Shown piece by piece: positions 22,621-35,000 of a stretch of 64,000 nt of DNA. Below the pieces are notes generated by a model. That model ran no database searches, had not been told where the DNA came from, and saw nothing but the letters and a program-made list of their open reading frames with translations. Made by a program: the position numbers and the translations under genes. Position 1 is the first letter of the stretch, and every line of letters starts with the position of its first letter. Origin of the DNA: Hydractinia symbiolongicarpus (lineage: Eukaryota > Cnidaria > Hydrozoa > Anthoathecata > Hydractiniidae); NCBI RefSeq assembly GCF_029227915.1, contig NC_079880.1:7194001-7258000 (forward strand), in the 5' to 3' direction.

Positions 22621-23340
22621 AACTTCGGTTTAAACAAAAACACAGGGAACAGCCTGTCGTTACTCGTCCAGCCAAAACAATCGCTCAGCCATTTCATTTG
22701 CAGAAAAATAATAAAATATGTAGCTATACCTAGCTAGCTAACTGCATTTAGCATAAAAATTATATATTGCTTAAGAATATTGTTGTAGCCAAACTGCATT
22801 TTTATACTTTCACTTTTTAAGGAGCTAGCTAAATAGCCACAGCCTCAACATAAAAATAAATGTTAGCTAGGATAAAAAGCTCTTATACCATACAGAATAG
22901 CAATACGTGAGGCTCTAGCTAGCTAGTAGCTATAGCTAGCTAATCTTCGTTCCTAGCCAAACATCCTAAAACTGGTGCGTTTAAGATCTGTACGTGGCTA
23001 AAAAACGTGACAATATATTTATCCTAACATTGAAAACAAACAGAAAACAAATATTACAAATATATAAGGCTTTTAGAAGATAAAAAAGTCAAACAGGCCT
23101 ACAAACCTCACACACTGACCACAAACACGACCATTATCAAAATGGCCTTCGTTCCGCGAAGATCTTTGATTCTTTCTGGTCGCGAAAATCTTGGTTTTTT
23201 TTTAAAGAATCAGGCGTTGTGAATGGTGTTCCACGCGCGAGCGGTCAAAACAAAGTCGGTAAAAATATATCGCATTTGGTATTGGTGCACATTTTAAAAA
23301 TTTCGTGTTTCCGTTAGGGGACGCGGCTTTCGCGGACACA
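22621..23340. other. Helitron interior, AT-rich with TAGC-rich tract; no gene seen
   Basis: Between 22721 and 22943 the tetramer TAGC/GCTA recurs densely (tagctagctaac, ggagctagctaaatagc, gctctagctagctag, ctatagctagctaatc), making many small self-complementary sequences. The following part to about 23340 is ordinary AT-rich sequence with some CpG-containing patches (ttccgcgaagatc, tggtcgcgaaaatc, ccacgcgcgagcgg). No open frame of useful length and no RNA gene were recognised. Confidence 0.6.
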
Positions 23341-23369
23341 CAGACAGAATACGGCTATTATTAAAGAGA

Positions 23370-23768
23370 TGTAGATAAATAAGTCATTCTATACTGGGGT
23401 ACCAATCCTAGCCGTTAGCGCGCGCTGAAGAATTAGCAACAGTTTCAAAAAGAACATTTCATTGACTTATTAACAGTGTCAGTTCGTTTGAGTTACAACG
23501 GTTGGGTCACATATTCGTACCATCATGTATTTAGCAATATTTTTCTGGCATTACTAGGTTGCGTCGCTTTTAACAATGAAACGATTGACTGTGGGACTTA
23601 TTTGATCTAACCTTTGACTGTGACCTGATAAATGTGATAAATGAGACAATTGGACTCCAAGAAATAACATTCTTCTTATTTTGTCGTGATTGCCGAAACT
23701 CAGCGATTACACTGGGCGCTGTGGTAGCGCTTCATTTAAAAAATTAGATAAATAAGTTATTTTTACTG
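23370..23768 (+). repeat. 372-bp satellite, F orientation, between Helitron and orientation switch
   Basis: Continues the monomer split by the Helitron at gtagataaataag and runs a little over one monomer to ataagttatttttactg. It carries the arm F order of landmarks, including the intact dyad gcgctgtggtagcgc at about 23717. The next F-orientation bases expected after ttactg (tgggaccaatc) are absent. Confidence 0.93.
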
Positions 23769-23793
23769 GTCCCACAGTAAAAATGACTTATTT
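23750..23793. other. Head-to-head orientation switch of the satellite
   Basis: The F strand reads ataagttatttttactg (to 23768), then six bases gtccca, then cagtaaaaatgacttat (from 23775), the reverse complement of the left side apart from one difference (ataagttatt against ataagtcatt). This forms a short perfect inverted repeat about a 6-bp spacer. Everything to the right is in the opposite orientation. The two monomers flanking the switch belong to different subtypes (tcttattttgtcg on one side, gatgaatgttacttcttag on the other), so this looks like a join between different parts of the family, not a fresh fold-back copy. Confidence 0.9.
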
Positions 23794-24240
23794 ATTTAAA
23801 TTTATAAATGAAGCGCTAATACAGCGCCCAGTGTAATCGCAGAGTTCCGGCAATCACGTCAAATTAAGATGAATGTTACTTCTTAGAGTCCAATTGTCTT
23901 ATTTATCACATTCATCAGGTCAAAGTCCAAAGTTAGTTCAATTAAGTCCCACATTCATTCGTTTCACTGTTAAAAGCGATGCAACCTAGTAATAACAGAT
24001 AAATATCGCTAAATACATGTTGGTACGAATATGTGACGCAACCGTTGTAACTCAAACGAACTGACACCGTTAGAAAGTCAATTAAATGCACTTTTTGAAA
24101 CTGTCGCTAATTTGTCAGCGCTGGATAACGGCTAGGATAGGTCCCACAGTAAGAATTGACTTATTTATCTAAATTTTTAACTGAAACGGTTCCGTAGCGC
24201 CCAGTGTAATCGCTGAGTTCCGACAATCACGTCAAATTAA

Positions 24241-27200
24241 GAAGAATGTTATTTCTTGGAGTCCAATTGTCTCTCTTTTACATTTATAAGGTCACAGCCC
24301 AAAATCAGTTCAATTAAGTCCCACAGTCAATCGATTCACTGTTAAATGCGATACAACCTAGTAATACCGGAAAGATATCACGAAATACATGTTGGTACGA
24401 ATATGTGACTCAACTGTTGTAACACAAACGGATTGATACTGTTAGAAAGTCACTGAAATGTAGTTTTTGAAACTGTCTCTATTTCTTTAGCGCGGGATAA
24501 CGGCTAGGATTAGTCCCACAGTAAAAAATCACTTATTTATCTAAATATTTAAATGGAGCGCTACCACAGCGCCCAGTGTAATCGCTGACTTCCGGCAATC
24601 ATGTCAAATTAAGAATAATGTTATTTCTTGGAGTCAAATTGTCTCACTTATAACATTTATAAGGTCACAGTCCAAAATCAGTTCAATTAAGTCCCACAGT
24701 CAATCGTTTCACTGTTAAAAGCGATGCAACCTAGTAATATAAAAAAATATCGCTAAATACATGTTGGTACAAATATGTGACGCAACCGTTGTAACTGAAG
24801 CGAATTGATACCGTTAGTAAGTCAATGAAATGTAGTTTTTGAAACTGTCGCCATTTCTTCAGCGCGCGATAACGGCTAGGTTTGGTCCCACAGTAAAAAT
24901 GACTTATTTATTTATTTTTCAAATGAAGCGCTACCACAGCGCCCAGTGTAATCGCTGAGTTCCGGCAATCACGTCAAATTAAGAAGAATGTTATTTCTTG
25001 GAGTCCAAATGTCTCATTTATCACATTTATCAGGTCACAGTCCAAAGTTAGTTCAATTAAGTCCCACAGTAAATCGTTTCATTGTTAAAAGCGATGCAAC
25101 CTAGTAACATCAGAAGAATATCGCTAATACGAATATGTGACCCAACCGTTGTAACTCAAACGAACTGACACCGTTAGAAAGTCAATGAAATGTAGTTTTT
25201 GAAACTGTCGCTATTTCTTCGGCGCGCGATAAGGGCTAGGATTGGTCCCACGGTAAAGAATGACTTATTTATCTAAATTTTAAATGAAGCGCTACCACAG
25301 CGCCCAGTGTAATCGCTGACTTCCGGCAATCATGTCAAATTAAGATGAATGTTATTTCTTGGAGTCCAATTGTCTCATTAATCACTTTCATCAGGTCACA
25401 GTCCAAAGTTAGTTCAATTAAGTCCCACATTCATTCGTTTCAATGTTAAAAGCGATGCAACCTAGTAATAACAGATAAATATCGCTAAATACATGTTGGT
25501 ACGAATATGTGACGCAACCGTTGTAACTCAAACGAACTGACACCGTTAGAAAGTCAATTAAATGCATGTTTTGAAACTGTCGCTAATTTGTCAGCGCGCG
25601 ATAACGGTTAGGATAGGTCCCACAGTAAAAATTGACTTATTTATCTAAGTTTTTAACTGAAGCGGTACCACAGCGCCCAGAATAATCGCTGAATTCCGGC
25701 AATCACGTCAAATTAAGAAGAATGTTATTTCTTGGAGTCCAATTGTCTCACTTTTACATTTATAAGGTCACAGCCCAAAATCAGTTCAATTAAGTCCCAC
25801 AGTCAATCGATTCACTGTTAAATGCGATACAACCTAGTAATACCGGAAAGATATCACGAAATACATGTTGGTACGAATATGTGACTCAACTGTTGTAACA
25901 CAAACGGATTGATACTGTTAGAAAGTCAATGAAATGTAGTTTTTGAAACTGTCTCTATTTCTTTAGCGCGGGATAACGGCTAGGATTAGTCCCACAGTAA
26001 AAAATCACTTATTTATCTAAATATTTAAATGGAGCGCTACCACAGCGCCCAGTGTAATCGCTGACTTCCGGCAATCATGTCAAATTAAGAATAATGTTAT
26101 TTCTTGGAGTCAAATTGTCTCACTTATAACATTTATAAGGTCACAGTCCAAAATCAGTTCAATTAAGTCCCACAGTCAATCGTTTCACTGTTAAAAGCGA
26201 TGCAACCTAGTAATATAAAAAAATATCGCTAAATACATGTTGGTACAAATATGTGACGCAACCGTTGTAACTGAAGCGAATTGATACCGTTAGTAAGTCA
26301 ATGAAATGTAGTTTTTGAAACTGTCGCCATTTCTTCAGCGCGCGATAACGGCTAGGTTTGGTCCCACAGTAAAAATGACTTATTTATTTATTTTTCAAAT
26401 GAAGCGCTACCACAGCGCCCAGTGTAATCGCTGAGTTCCGGCAATCACGTCAAATTAAGAAGAATGTTATTTCTTGGAGTCCAAATGTCTCATTTATCAC
26501 ATTTATCAGGTCACAGTCCAAAGTTAGTTCAATTAAGTCCCACAGTAAATCGTTTCATTGTTAAAAGCGATGCAACCTAGTAACATCAGAAGAATATCGC
26601 TAATACGAATATGTGACCCAACCGTTGTAACTCAAACGAACTGACACCGTTAGAAAGTCAATGAAATGTAGTTTTTGAAACTGTCGCTATTTCTTCGGCG
26701 CGCGATAAGGGCTAGGATTGGTCCCACGGTAAAGAATGACTTATTTATCTAAATTTTAAATGAAGCGCTACCACAGCGCCCAGTGTAATCGCTGACTTCC
26801 GGCAATCATGTCAAATTAAGATGAATGTTATTTCTTGGAGTCCAATTGTCTCATTAATCACTTTCATCAGGTCACAGTCCAAAGTTAGTTCAATTAAGTC
26901 CCACATTCATTCTTTTCAATGTTAAAAGCGATGCAACCTAGTAATAACAGATAAATATCGCTAAATACATGTTGGTACGAATATGTGACGCAACCGTTGT
27001 AACTCAAACGAACTGACACCGTTAGAAAGTCAATTAAATGCATGTTTTGAAACTGTCGCTAATTTGTCAGCGCGCGATAACGGTTAGGATAGGTCCCACA
27101 GTAAAAATTGACTTATTTATCTAAGTTTTTAACTGAAGCGGTACCACAGCGCCCAGAATAATCGCTGAATTCCGGCAATCACGTCAAATTAAGAAGAATG

Positions 27201-27450
27201 TTATTTCTTGGAGTCCAATTGTCTCACTTTTACATTTATAAGGTCACAGCCCAAAATCAGTTCAATTAAGTCCCACAGTCAATCGATTCACTGTTAAATG
27301 CGATACAACCTAGTAATACCGGAAAGATATCACGAAATACATGTTGGTACGAATATGTGACTCAACTGTTGTAACACAAACGGATTGATACTGTTAGAAA
27401 GTCAATGAAATGTAGTTTTTGAAACTGTCTCTATTTCTTTAGCGCGGGAT
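24241..27450 (-). repeat. 1476-bp tetrameric higher-order repeat, two copies plus part of a third
   Basis: The marker tcgattcactgttaaatgcg, with the nearby variants taataccggaaagatatcac and gtaacacaaacgg, lies at 24331, 25807 and 27283, spaced 1476 bp. The unit is four monomers, one of them the 11-bp deletion subtype, which explains why it is shorter than 4 x 372. Copies differ by scattered substitutions only (for example taggattagtccc against taggattggtccc at the end). Confidence 0.85.
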
Positions 27451-30400
27451 AACGGCTAGGATTGGTCCCACACTAAAAAATCACTTATTTATCTAAATTT
27501 TTAAATGGAGCGCTACCACAGCGCCCAGTGTAATCGCTGACTTCCGGCAATCATGTCAAATTAAGAAGAATGTCATTTCTTGGAGTCAAAATGTCTCATT
27601 TATCACATTTATCAGGTCACAGTCCAAAGTTAGTTCAATTAAGTCCCACACTAAATCGTTTCATTGTTAAAAGCGATGCAACCTAGTAATATCAGAAGAA
27701 TATCGCTAATACGAATATGTGACCCAACCGTTGTAACTCAAACGAACTGACACCGTTAGAAAGTCAATGAAATGCAATTTTTGAAACTGTCGCTAATTCG
27801 TCAGCGCGCGATAACAGCTAGGATTGGTCCCCCAGTACAAAATGGCTTATTTATCTACATTTTTAAATTAAGTGCTAGCCCAGCGCTAAGTGTAATCGCT
27901 GAATTCCGGCTATCATGTCAAATTAAGAAAAATGTTATTTCTTGGAGTCCAATTGTCTCACTTATTACATTTATAAGGTCATAGTCCAAAATCAGTTCAA
28001 TTAAGTCCCACAGTCAATCGTTTCACTGTTAAAAGCGATGCAACCTAGTAATATGAAAAAAATATCGCTTAATACATGTTGGTACGAATATGTGACGCAA
28101 CCGTTGTAACTGAAGCGGATTGATACCGTTAGAAAGTCAATAAAATGTAGTTTTTGAAACTGTCGCCGTTTCTTCAACGCGCAATAACAGCTAGGATTGG
28201 TCTCACAGTAAAAATGACTTACTTATTTTAATTTTCAAATGAAGCGCTACCACAGCGCCCAGTGTAATCGCTGAGTTCCGGCAATCACGTCAAATTAAGA
28301 AGAATGTTATTTCTTGGAGTCCAATTGTCTCACTTTTACATTTATAAGGTCACAGCCCAAAATCAGTTCAATTAAGTCCCACAGTCAATCGATTCACTGT
28401 TAAATGCGATACAACCTAGTAATACCGGAAAGATATCACGAAATACATGTTGGTACGAATATGTGACTCAACTGTTGTAACACAAACGGATTGATACTGT
28501 TAGAAAGTCAATGAAATGTGGTTTTTGAAACTGTCTCTATTTCTTTATCGCGGGATAACGGCTAGGATTGGTCCCACACTAAAAAATCACTTATTTATCT
28601 AAATTTTTAAATAGAGCGCTACCACAGCGCCCAGTGTAATCGCTGACTTCCGGCAATCATGTCAAATTAAGAAGAATGTTATTTCTTGGAGTCCAAATGT
28701 CTCATTTATCACATTTATCAGGTCACAGTCCAAAGTTAGTTCAATTAAGTCCCACAGTAAATCGTTTCATTGTTAAAAGCGATGCAACCTAGTAATATCA
28801 GAAGAATATCGCTAATACGAATATGTGACCCAACCGTTGTAACTCAAACGAACTGACACCGTTAGAAAGTCAATGAAATGCAATTTTTGAAACTGTCGCT
28901 AATACGTCAGCGCGCGATAACAGCTAGGATTGGTCCCCCAGTACAAAATGGCTTATTTATCTACATTTTTAAATTAAGTGCTACCCCAACGCTAAGTGTA
29001 ATCGCTGAATTCCGGCTATCATGTCAAATTAAGAAAAATGTTATTTCTTGGAGTCCAATTGTCTCACTTATTACATTTATAAGGTCATAGTCCAAAATCA
29101 GTTTAATTAAGTCCCACAGTCAATCGTTTCACTGTTAAAAGCGATACAACTTAGTAATATCGGTAACAATCACTAGATACTTGTTGGTACGAATATGTGA
29201 CGCAATTGTTGTAGTTGAAACGGACTGATACCGTTAGAAAGTCAATAAAATGTAGTATTTGAAACTGTATCTATTTCTTTAGCGCGCGCTAAAGGGCTAG
29301 GATTGGTCCCACAATAAAAATTGACTTATTTATCTAAATTTCTAAATGAACCGCTACCACAGCGCCCAGTGTAATCGCTGAGTTCCGGCAATCATGTCAA
29401 ATTAAGAATAATGTTATTTCTTGGAGTCAAATTGTCTCACTTATAACATTTATAACGTCACAGTCCAAAATCAGTTCAATTAAGTCCCACAGTCAATCGT
29501 TTCACTGTTAAAAGCGATGCAACCTAGTAATATGAAAAAAATATCGCTAAATACATGTTGGTACGAATATGTGACGCAACCGTTGTAACTGAAGCTGATT
29601 GATACCGTTAGAAAGTCAATCAAAATGTAGTTTTTGAAACTGTCGCCGTTTCTTCAACGCGCAATAACGGCTAGGATTGGTCTCACAGTAAAAATGACTT
29701 ACTTATTTAAATTTTCAAATGAAGCGCTACCACAGCGCCCAGTGTAATCGCTGAGTTCCGGCAATCACGTCAAATTAAGATGAATGTTACTTCTTAGAGT
29801 CCAATTGTCTTATTTATCACATTCATCAGGTCAAAGTCCAAAGTTAGTTCAATTAAGTCCCACATTCATTCGTTTCACTGTTAAAAGCGATGCAACCTAG
29901 TAATATCAGAAGAATATCGCTAATACGAATATGTGACCCAACCGTTGTAACTCAAACGAACTGACACCGTTAAAAAGTCAATGAAATGCAATTTTTGAAA
30001 CTGTCGCTAATTCGTCAGCGCGCGATAACAGCTAGGATTGGTCCCCCAGTACAAAATGGCTTATTTATCTACATTTTTAAATTAAGTGCTACCCCAGCGC
30101 TAAGTGTAATCGCTGAATTCCGGCTATCATGTCAAATTAAGAAAAATGTTATTTCTTGGAGTCCAATTGTCTCACTTATTACATTTATAAGGTCATAGTC
30201 CAAAATCAGTTCAATTAAGTCCCACAGTCAATCGTTTCACTGTTAAAAGCGATACAACTTAGTAATATCGGTAACAATCACTAAATACTTGTTGGTACGA
30301 ATATGTGACGCAATTGTTGTAGTTGAAACGGACTGATACCGTTAGAAAATCAATGAAATTTAGTATTTGAAACTGTCTCTATTTCTTTAGCGCGGGATAA
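27190..30400 (-). repeat. About 1106-bp trimeric higher-order repeat
   Basis: The tcgattcactg marker steps by 1106 bp from 27283 to 28389, and ggtcccacactaaaaaatc steps by 1106 bp from 27461 to 28567. The segment around an open frame at 27772 recurs at 28878 and 29986 (+1106, +1108). The third copy is mosaic: some of its monomers have swapped to the taatatcggtaacaatcac subtype. A related block recurs near 31450 and 34416. Confidence 0.75.
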
Positions 30401-32099
30401 CGGCTAGGATTGGTCCCACAGTAAAAAATCACTTATTTATCTAAATTTTTAAATGGAGCGCTACCACAGCGCCCAGTGTAATCGCTGACTTCCGACAATC
30501 ATGTCAAATTAAGAAGAATGTTATTTCTTGGAGTCCAAATGTCTCATTTATCACATTTATCAGGTCACAGTCAAAAGTTAGTTCAATTAAGTCCCACATT
30601 CATTCGTTTCACTGTTAAAAGCGATGCAACCTAGTAATAACAGATAAATATCGCTAAATACATGTTGGTACGAATATGTGACGCAACCGTTGTAACTCAA
30701 ACAAACTGACACCGTTAGAAAGTCAATTAAATGCATGTTTTGAAACTGTCGCTAATTTGTCAGCGCGCGATAACGGTTAGGATAGGTCCCACAGTAAAAA
30801 TTGACTTATTTATCTAAGTTTTTAACTGAAGCGGTACCACAGCGCCCAGAATAATCGCTGAATTCCGGCAATCACGTCAAATTAAGAAGAATGTTATTTC
30901 TTGGAGTCCAATTGTCTCACTTTTACATTTATAAGGTCACAGCCCAAAATCAGTTCAATTAAGTCCCACAGTCAATCGATTCACTGTTAAATGCGATACA
31001 ACCTAGTAATACCGGAAAGATATCACGAAATACATGTTGGTACGAATATGTGACTCAACTGTTGTAACACAAACGGATTGATACTGTTAGAAAGTCAATG
31101 AAATGTAGTTTTTGAAACTGTCTCTATTTCTTTAGCGCGGGATAACGGCTAGGATTGGTCCCACAGTAAAAAATCACTTATTTATCTAAATTTTTAAATG
31201 GAGCGCTACCACAGCGCCCAGTGTAATCGCTGACTTCCGACAATCATGTCAAATTAAGAAGAATGTTATTTCTTGGAGTCCAAATGTCTCATTTATCACA
31301 TTTATCAGGTCACCGTCCAAAGTTAGTTCAATTAAGTCCCACAGTAAATCGTTTCATTGTTAAAAGCGATGCAACCTAGTAATATCAGAAGAATATCGCT
31401 AATACGAATATGTGACCCAACCGTTGTAACTCAAACGAACTGACACCGTTAGAAAGTCAATGAAATGCAATTTTTGAAACTGTCGCTAATTCGTCAGCGC
31501 GCGATAACAGCTAGGATTGGTCTTCCAGTACAAAATGGCTTATTTATCTACATTTTTAAATAAAGTGCTACCCCAGCGCTAAGTGTAATCGCTGAATTCC
31601 GGCTATCATGTCAAATTAAGAAAAATGTTATTTCTAGGAGTCCAATTGTCTCACTTATTACATTTATAAGGTCATAGTCCAAAATCAGTTCAATTAAGTC
31701 CCACAGTCAATCGTTTCACTGTTAAAAGCGATACAACTTAGTAATATTGGTAACAATCACTAAATACTTGTTGGTACGAATATGTGACGCAATTGTTGTA
31801 GTTAAAACGGACTGATACCGTTAGAAAATCAATGAAATGTAGTATTTGAAACTGTCTCTATTTCTTTAACGCGCGCTAAGGGCTAGGATTGGTCTCACAA
31901 TAAAAATTGACTTATTTATCTAAATTTTTAAATGAAGCGCTACCACAGCGCCCAGTGTAATCGCTGAGTTCCGGCAATCATGTCAAATTAAAAATAATGT
32001 TATTTCTTGGAGTCAAATTGTCTTACTTATAACATTTATAAATACACAGTCCAAAATCAGTTCAATTAAGTCCCACAGTCAATCGTTTTACTGTTAAAA

Positions 32100-35000
32100 G
32101 CGATGCAACTTAGTAATATCGGTAACAATCACTAAATACTTGTTGGTACGAATATGTGACGCAATTGTTGTAACTGAAGCGGATTGATGCCGTTAGAAAG
32201 TCAATGAAATGTAGTTTTTGAAACTGTCGCCATTTCTTCAACGCGCAATAACGGCTAGGATTGGTCTCACAGTAAAAATGACTTACTTATTTAAATATTC
32301 AAATGAAGCGCTACCACAGCGCCCAGTGTAATCGCTGAATTGCGGCAATAACGTCAAATTAAGAAGAATGTTATTTCTTGGAGTCCAAATGTGTCATTTA
32401 TCACATTTATCAGGTCACAGTCCAAAATAAGTTCAATTCAGTCCCACAGTAAATCGTTTGTTAAAAGCGATGCAACCTAGTAATATCAGAGGAATATCGC
32501 TAATACGAATATGTGACCCAAACGTTGTAACTCAAACGGACTGACACTGCTAAAAAGTCAATGAAATGTAGTTTTTGAAACTGTCGCTATTTCTTCAGCT
32601 CGCGATAAGGGCTGGGATTGGTTCCACGGTAAAGAATGACTTATTTATCTAAATTTTAAATGAAGCGCTACCACAGCGCCCATTGTAATCGCTGAGTTCC
32701 GCAATCATGTCAAATTAAGATGAATGTTACTTCTTAGAGTCCAATTGTCTTATTTATCACATTCATCAGGTCACAGTCCAAAGTTAGTTCAATTAAGTCC
32801 CACATTCATTCGTTTCACTGTTAAAAGCGATGCAACCTAGTAATAACAGATAAATATCGCTAAATACATGTTGGTACGAATATGTGACGCAACCGTTGTA
32901 ACTTAAACGAACTAACCCCGTTAGAAAGTCAATGAAATGCACTTTTTGAAACTGTCGCTAATTCGTCAGCGCGCAATAACGGCTAGGATTGGTCCCCCAG
33001 TACAAAATGACTTATTTATCTACATTTTTAAATTAAGTGCTACCCTAGCGCTCAGTGTAATCGCTGAGTTCCGGCAATCATGTCAAATTAAGAAGAATGT
33101 GAGTTCTTGGAGTCCAATTGTCTCAATTATCACATTTATAAGGTCATAGTCCAAAATCAGTTCAATTAAGTCCCACAGTCAATCGTTTCACTGTTAAAAG
33201 CGATACAACTTAGTAATATCGGTAACAATCACTAAATATATGTTGGTACGAATATGTGACGCAACTGTTGTAGTTGAAACGGACTGATACCGTTAGAAAA
33301 TCAATGAAATGTAGTATTTAAAACTGTCTCTATTTCTTCAGCGCGTGCTAAGGGCTAGGATTGGTCCAACAATAAAAATTGACTTATTTATTTAAATTTT
33401 TAAATGAAGCGCTATCACAGCACCCAGTGTAATCGCTGACTTCCGGCAATCATGTCAAATTAAGATGAATGTTATTTCTTGGAGTCCAATTGTCTCATTA
33501 ATCACTTTCATCAGGTCACAGTCCAAAGTTAGTTCAATTAAGTCCCACATTCATTCGTTTCACTGTTAAAAGCGATGCAACCTAGTAATAACAGATAAAT
33601 ATCGCTAAATACATGTTGGTACGAATATGTGACGCAACCGTTGTAACTCAAACAAAGTGACACCGTTAGAAAGTCAATTAAATGCATGTTTTGGAACTGT
33701 CGCTAATATGTCAGCGCGCGATAACGGTTAGGATAGGTCCCACAGTAAAAATTGACTTATTTATCTAAGTTTTTAACTGAAGCGGTACCACAGCGCCCAG
33801 AATAATCGCTGAATTCCGGCAATCACGTCAAATTAAGAAGAATGTTATTTCTTGGAGTCCAATTGTCTCACTTTTACATTTATAAGGTCACAGCCCAAAA
33901 TCAGTTCAATTAAGTCCCACAGTCAATCGATTCACTGTTAAATGCGATACAACCTAGTAATACCGGAAAGATATCACGAAATACTTGTTGGTACGAATAT
34001 GTGACTCAACTGTTGTAACACAAACGGATTGATACTGTTAGAAAGTCAATGAAATGTAGTTTTTGAAACTGTCTCTATTTCTTTAGCGCGGGATAACGGC
34101 TAGGATTGGTCCCACACTAAAAAATCACTTATTTATCTAAATTTTTAAATCAAGCGCTACCACAGCGCCCAGTGTAATCGCTGACTTCCGGCAATCATGT
34201 CAAATTAAGAAGAATGTTATTTCTTGGAGTCCAAATGTCTCATTTATCACATTTATCATGTCACAGTCCAAAGTTAGTTCAATTAAGTCCCACACTAAAT
34301 CGTTTCATTGTTAAAAGCGATGCAACCTAGTAATATCAGAAGAATATTGCTAATACGAATATGTGACCCAACCGTTGTAACTCAAACGAACTGACACCGT
34401 TAGAAAGTCAATGAAATGCAATTTTTGAAACTGTTGTTAATTCGTCAGCGCGCGATAACAGCTAGGATTGGTCCCCCAGTACAAAATGGCTTATTTATCT
34501 TCATTTTTAAATTAAGTGCTACCCCAGCGCTAAGTGTAATCGCTGAATTCCGGCTATCATGTCAAATTAAGAAAAATGTTATTTCTTGGAGTCCAATTGT
34601 CTCACTTATTACATTTATAAGGTCATAGTCCAAAATCAGTTCAATTAAGTCCCACAGTCAATCGTTTCACTGTTAAAAGCGATACAACTTAGTAATATCG
34701 GTAACAATCACTAGATACTTGTTGGTACGAATATGTGACGCAATTGTTGTAGTTGAAACGGACTGATACCGTTAGAAAATCAATAAAATGTAGTATTTGA
34801 AACTGTCTCTATTTCTTTAGCGCGCGCTAAGGGCTAGGATTGGTCCCACAATAAAAATTGACTTATTTATCTAAATTTCTAAATGAAGCGCAACCACAGC
34901 GCCCAGTGTAATCGCTGAGTTCCGGCAATCATGTCAAATTAAGAATAATGTTATTTCTTGGAGTCAAATTGTCTCACTTATAACATTTATAAGGTCACAG

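Larger units (their letters stand above)
21957..23369 (-). mobile_element. Non-autonomous Helitron (1413 bp) inserted in the satellite
   Basis: Read on the minus strand the element begins TCTCTTTAATAATAGCC at 23369 and ends CCGGGTTTCCCGGCTAG at 21957. That gives the canonical Helitron ends: 5'-TC, and 3'-CTRR (here CTAG) preceded by a GC-rich hairpin. The host bases are A before the 5' end (23370) and T after the 3' end (21956). Removing the element restores an uninterrupted monomer (ttatttaaaaa joined to tgtagataaataag), with no target-site duplication, as expected of insertion between A and T. No Rep or helicase coding region is present; the longest open frames are under 90 codons and resemble nothing known to me, so it must be moved in trans. 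The terminal hairpin abuts CTAG directly, closer than the usual roughly 10-bp spacing. Confidence 0.88.

Noticed and set aside
21957-23369. DNA transposon with short inverted ends (tagccg ... cggcta)
   Set aside because: Only six bases match, with no flush target duplication. TC and CTAG ends, the terminal hairpin and exact insertion between A and T fit a Helitron much better.
23370-24130. A recent fold-back (snap-back) duplication at the orientation switch
   Set aside because: Apart from the immediate junction the two flanking monomers are different subtypes with many differences, so they are not mirror copies of one sequence.
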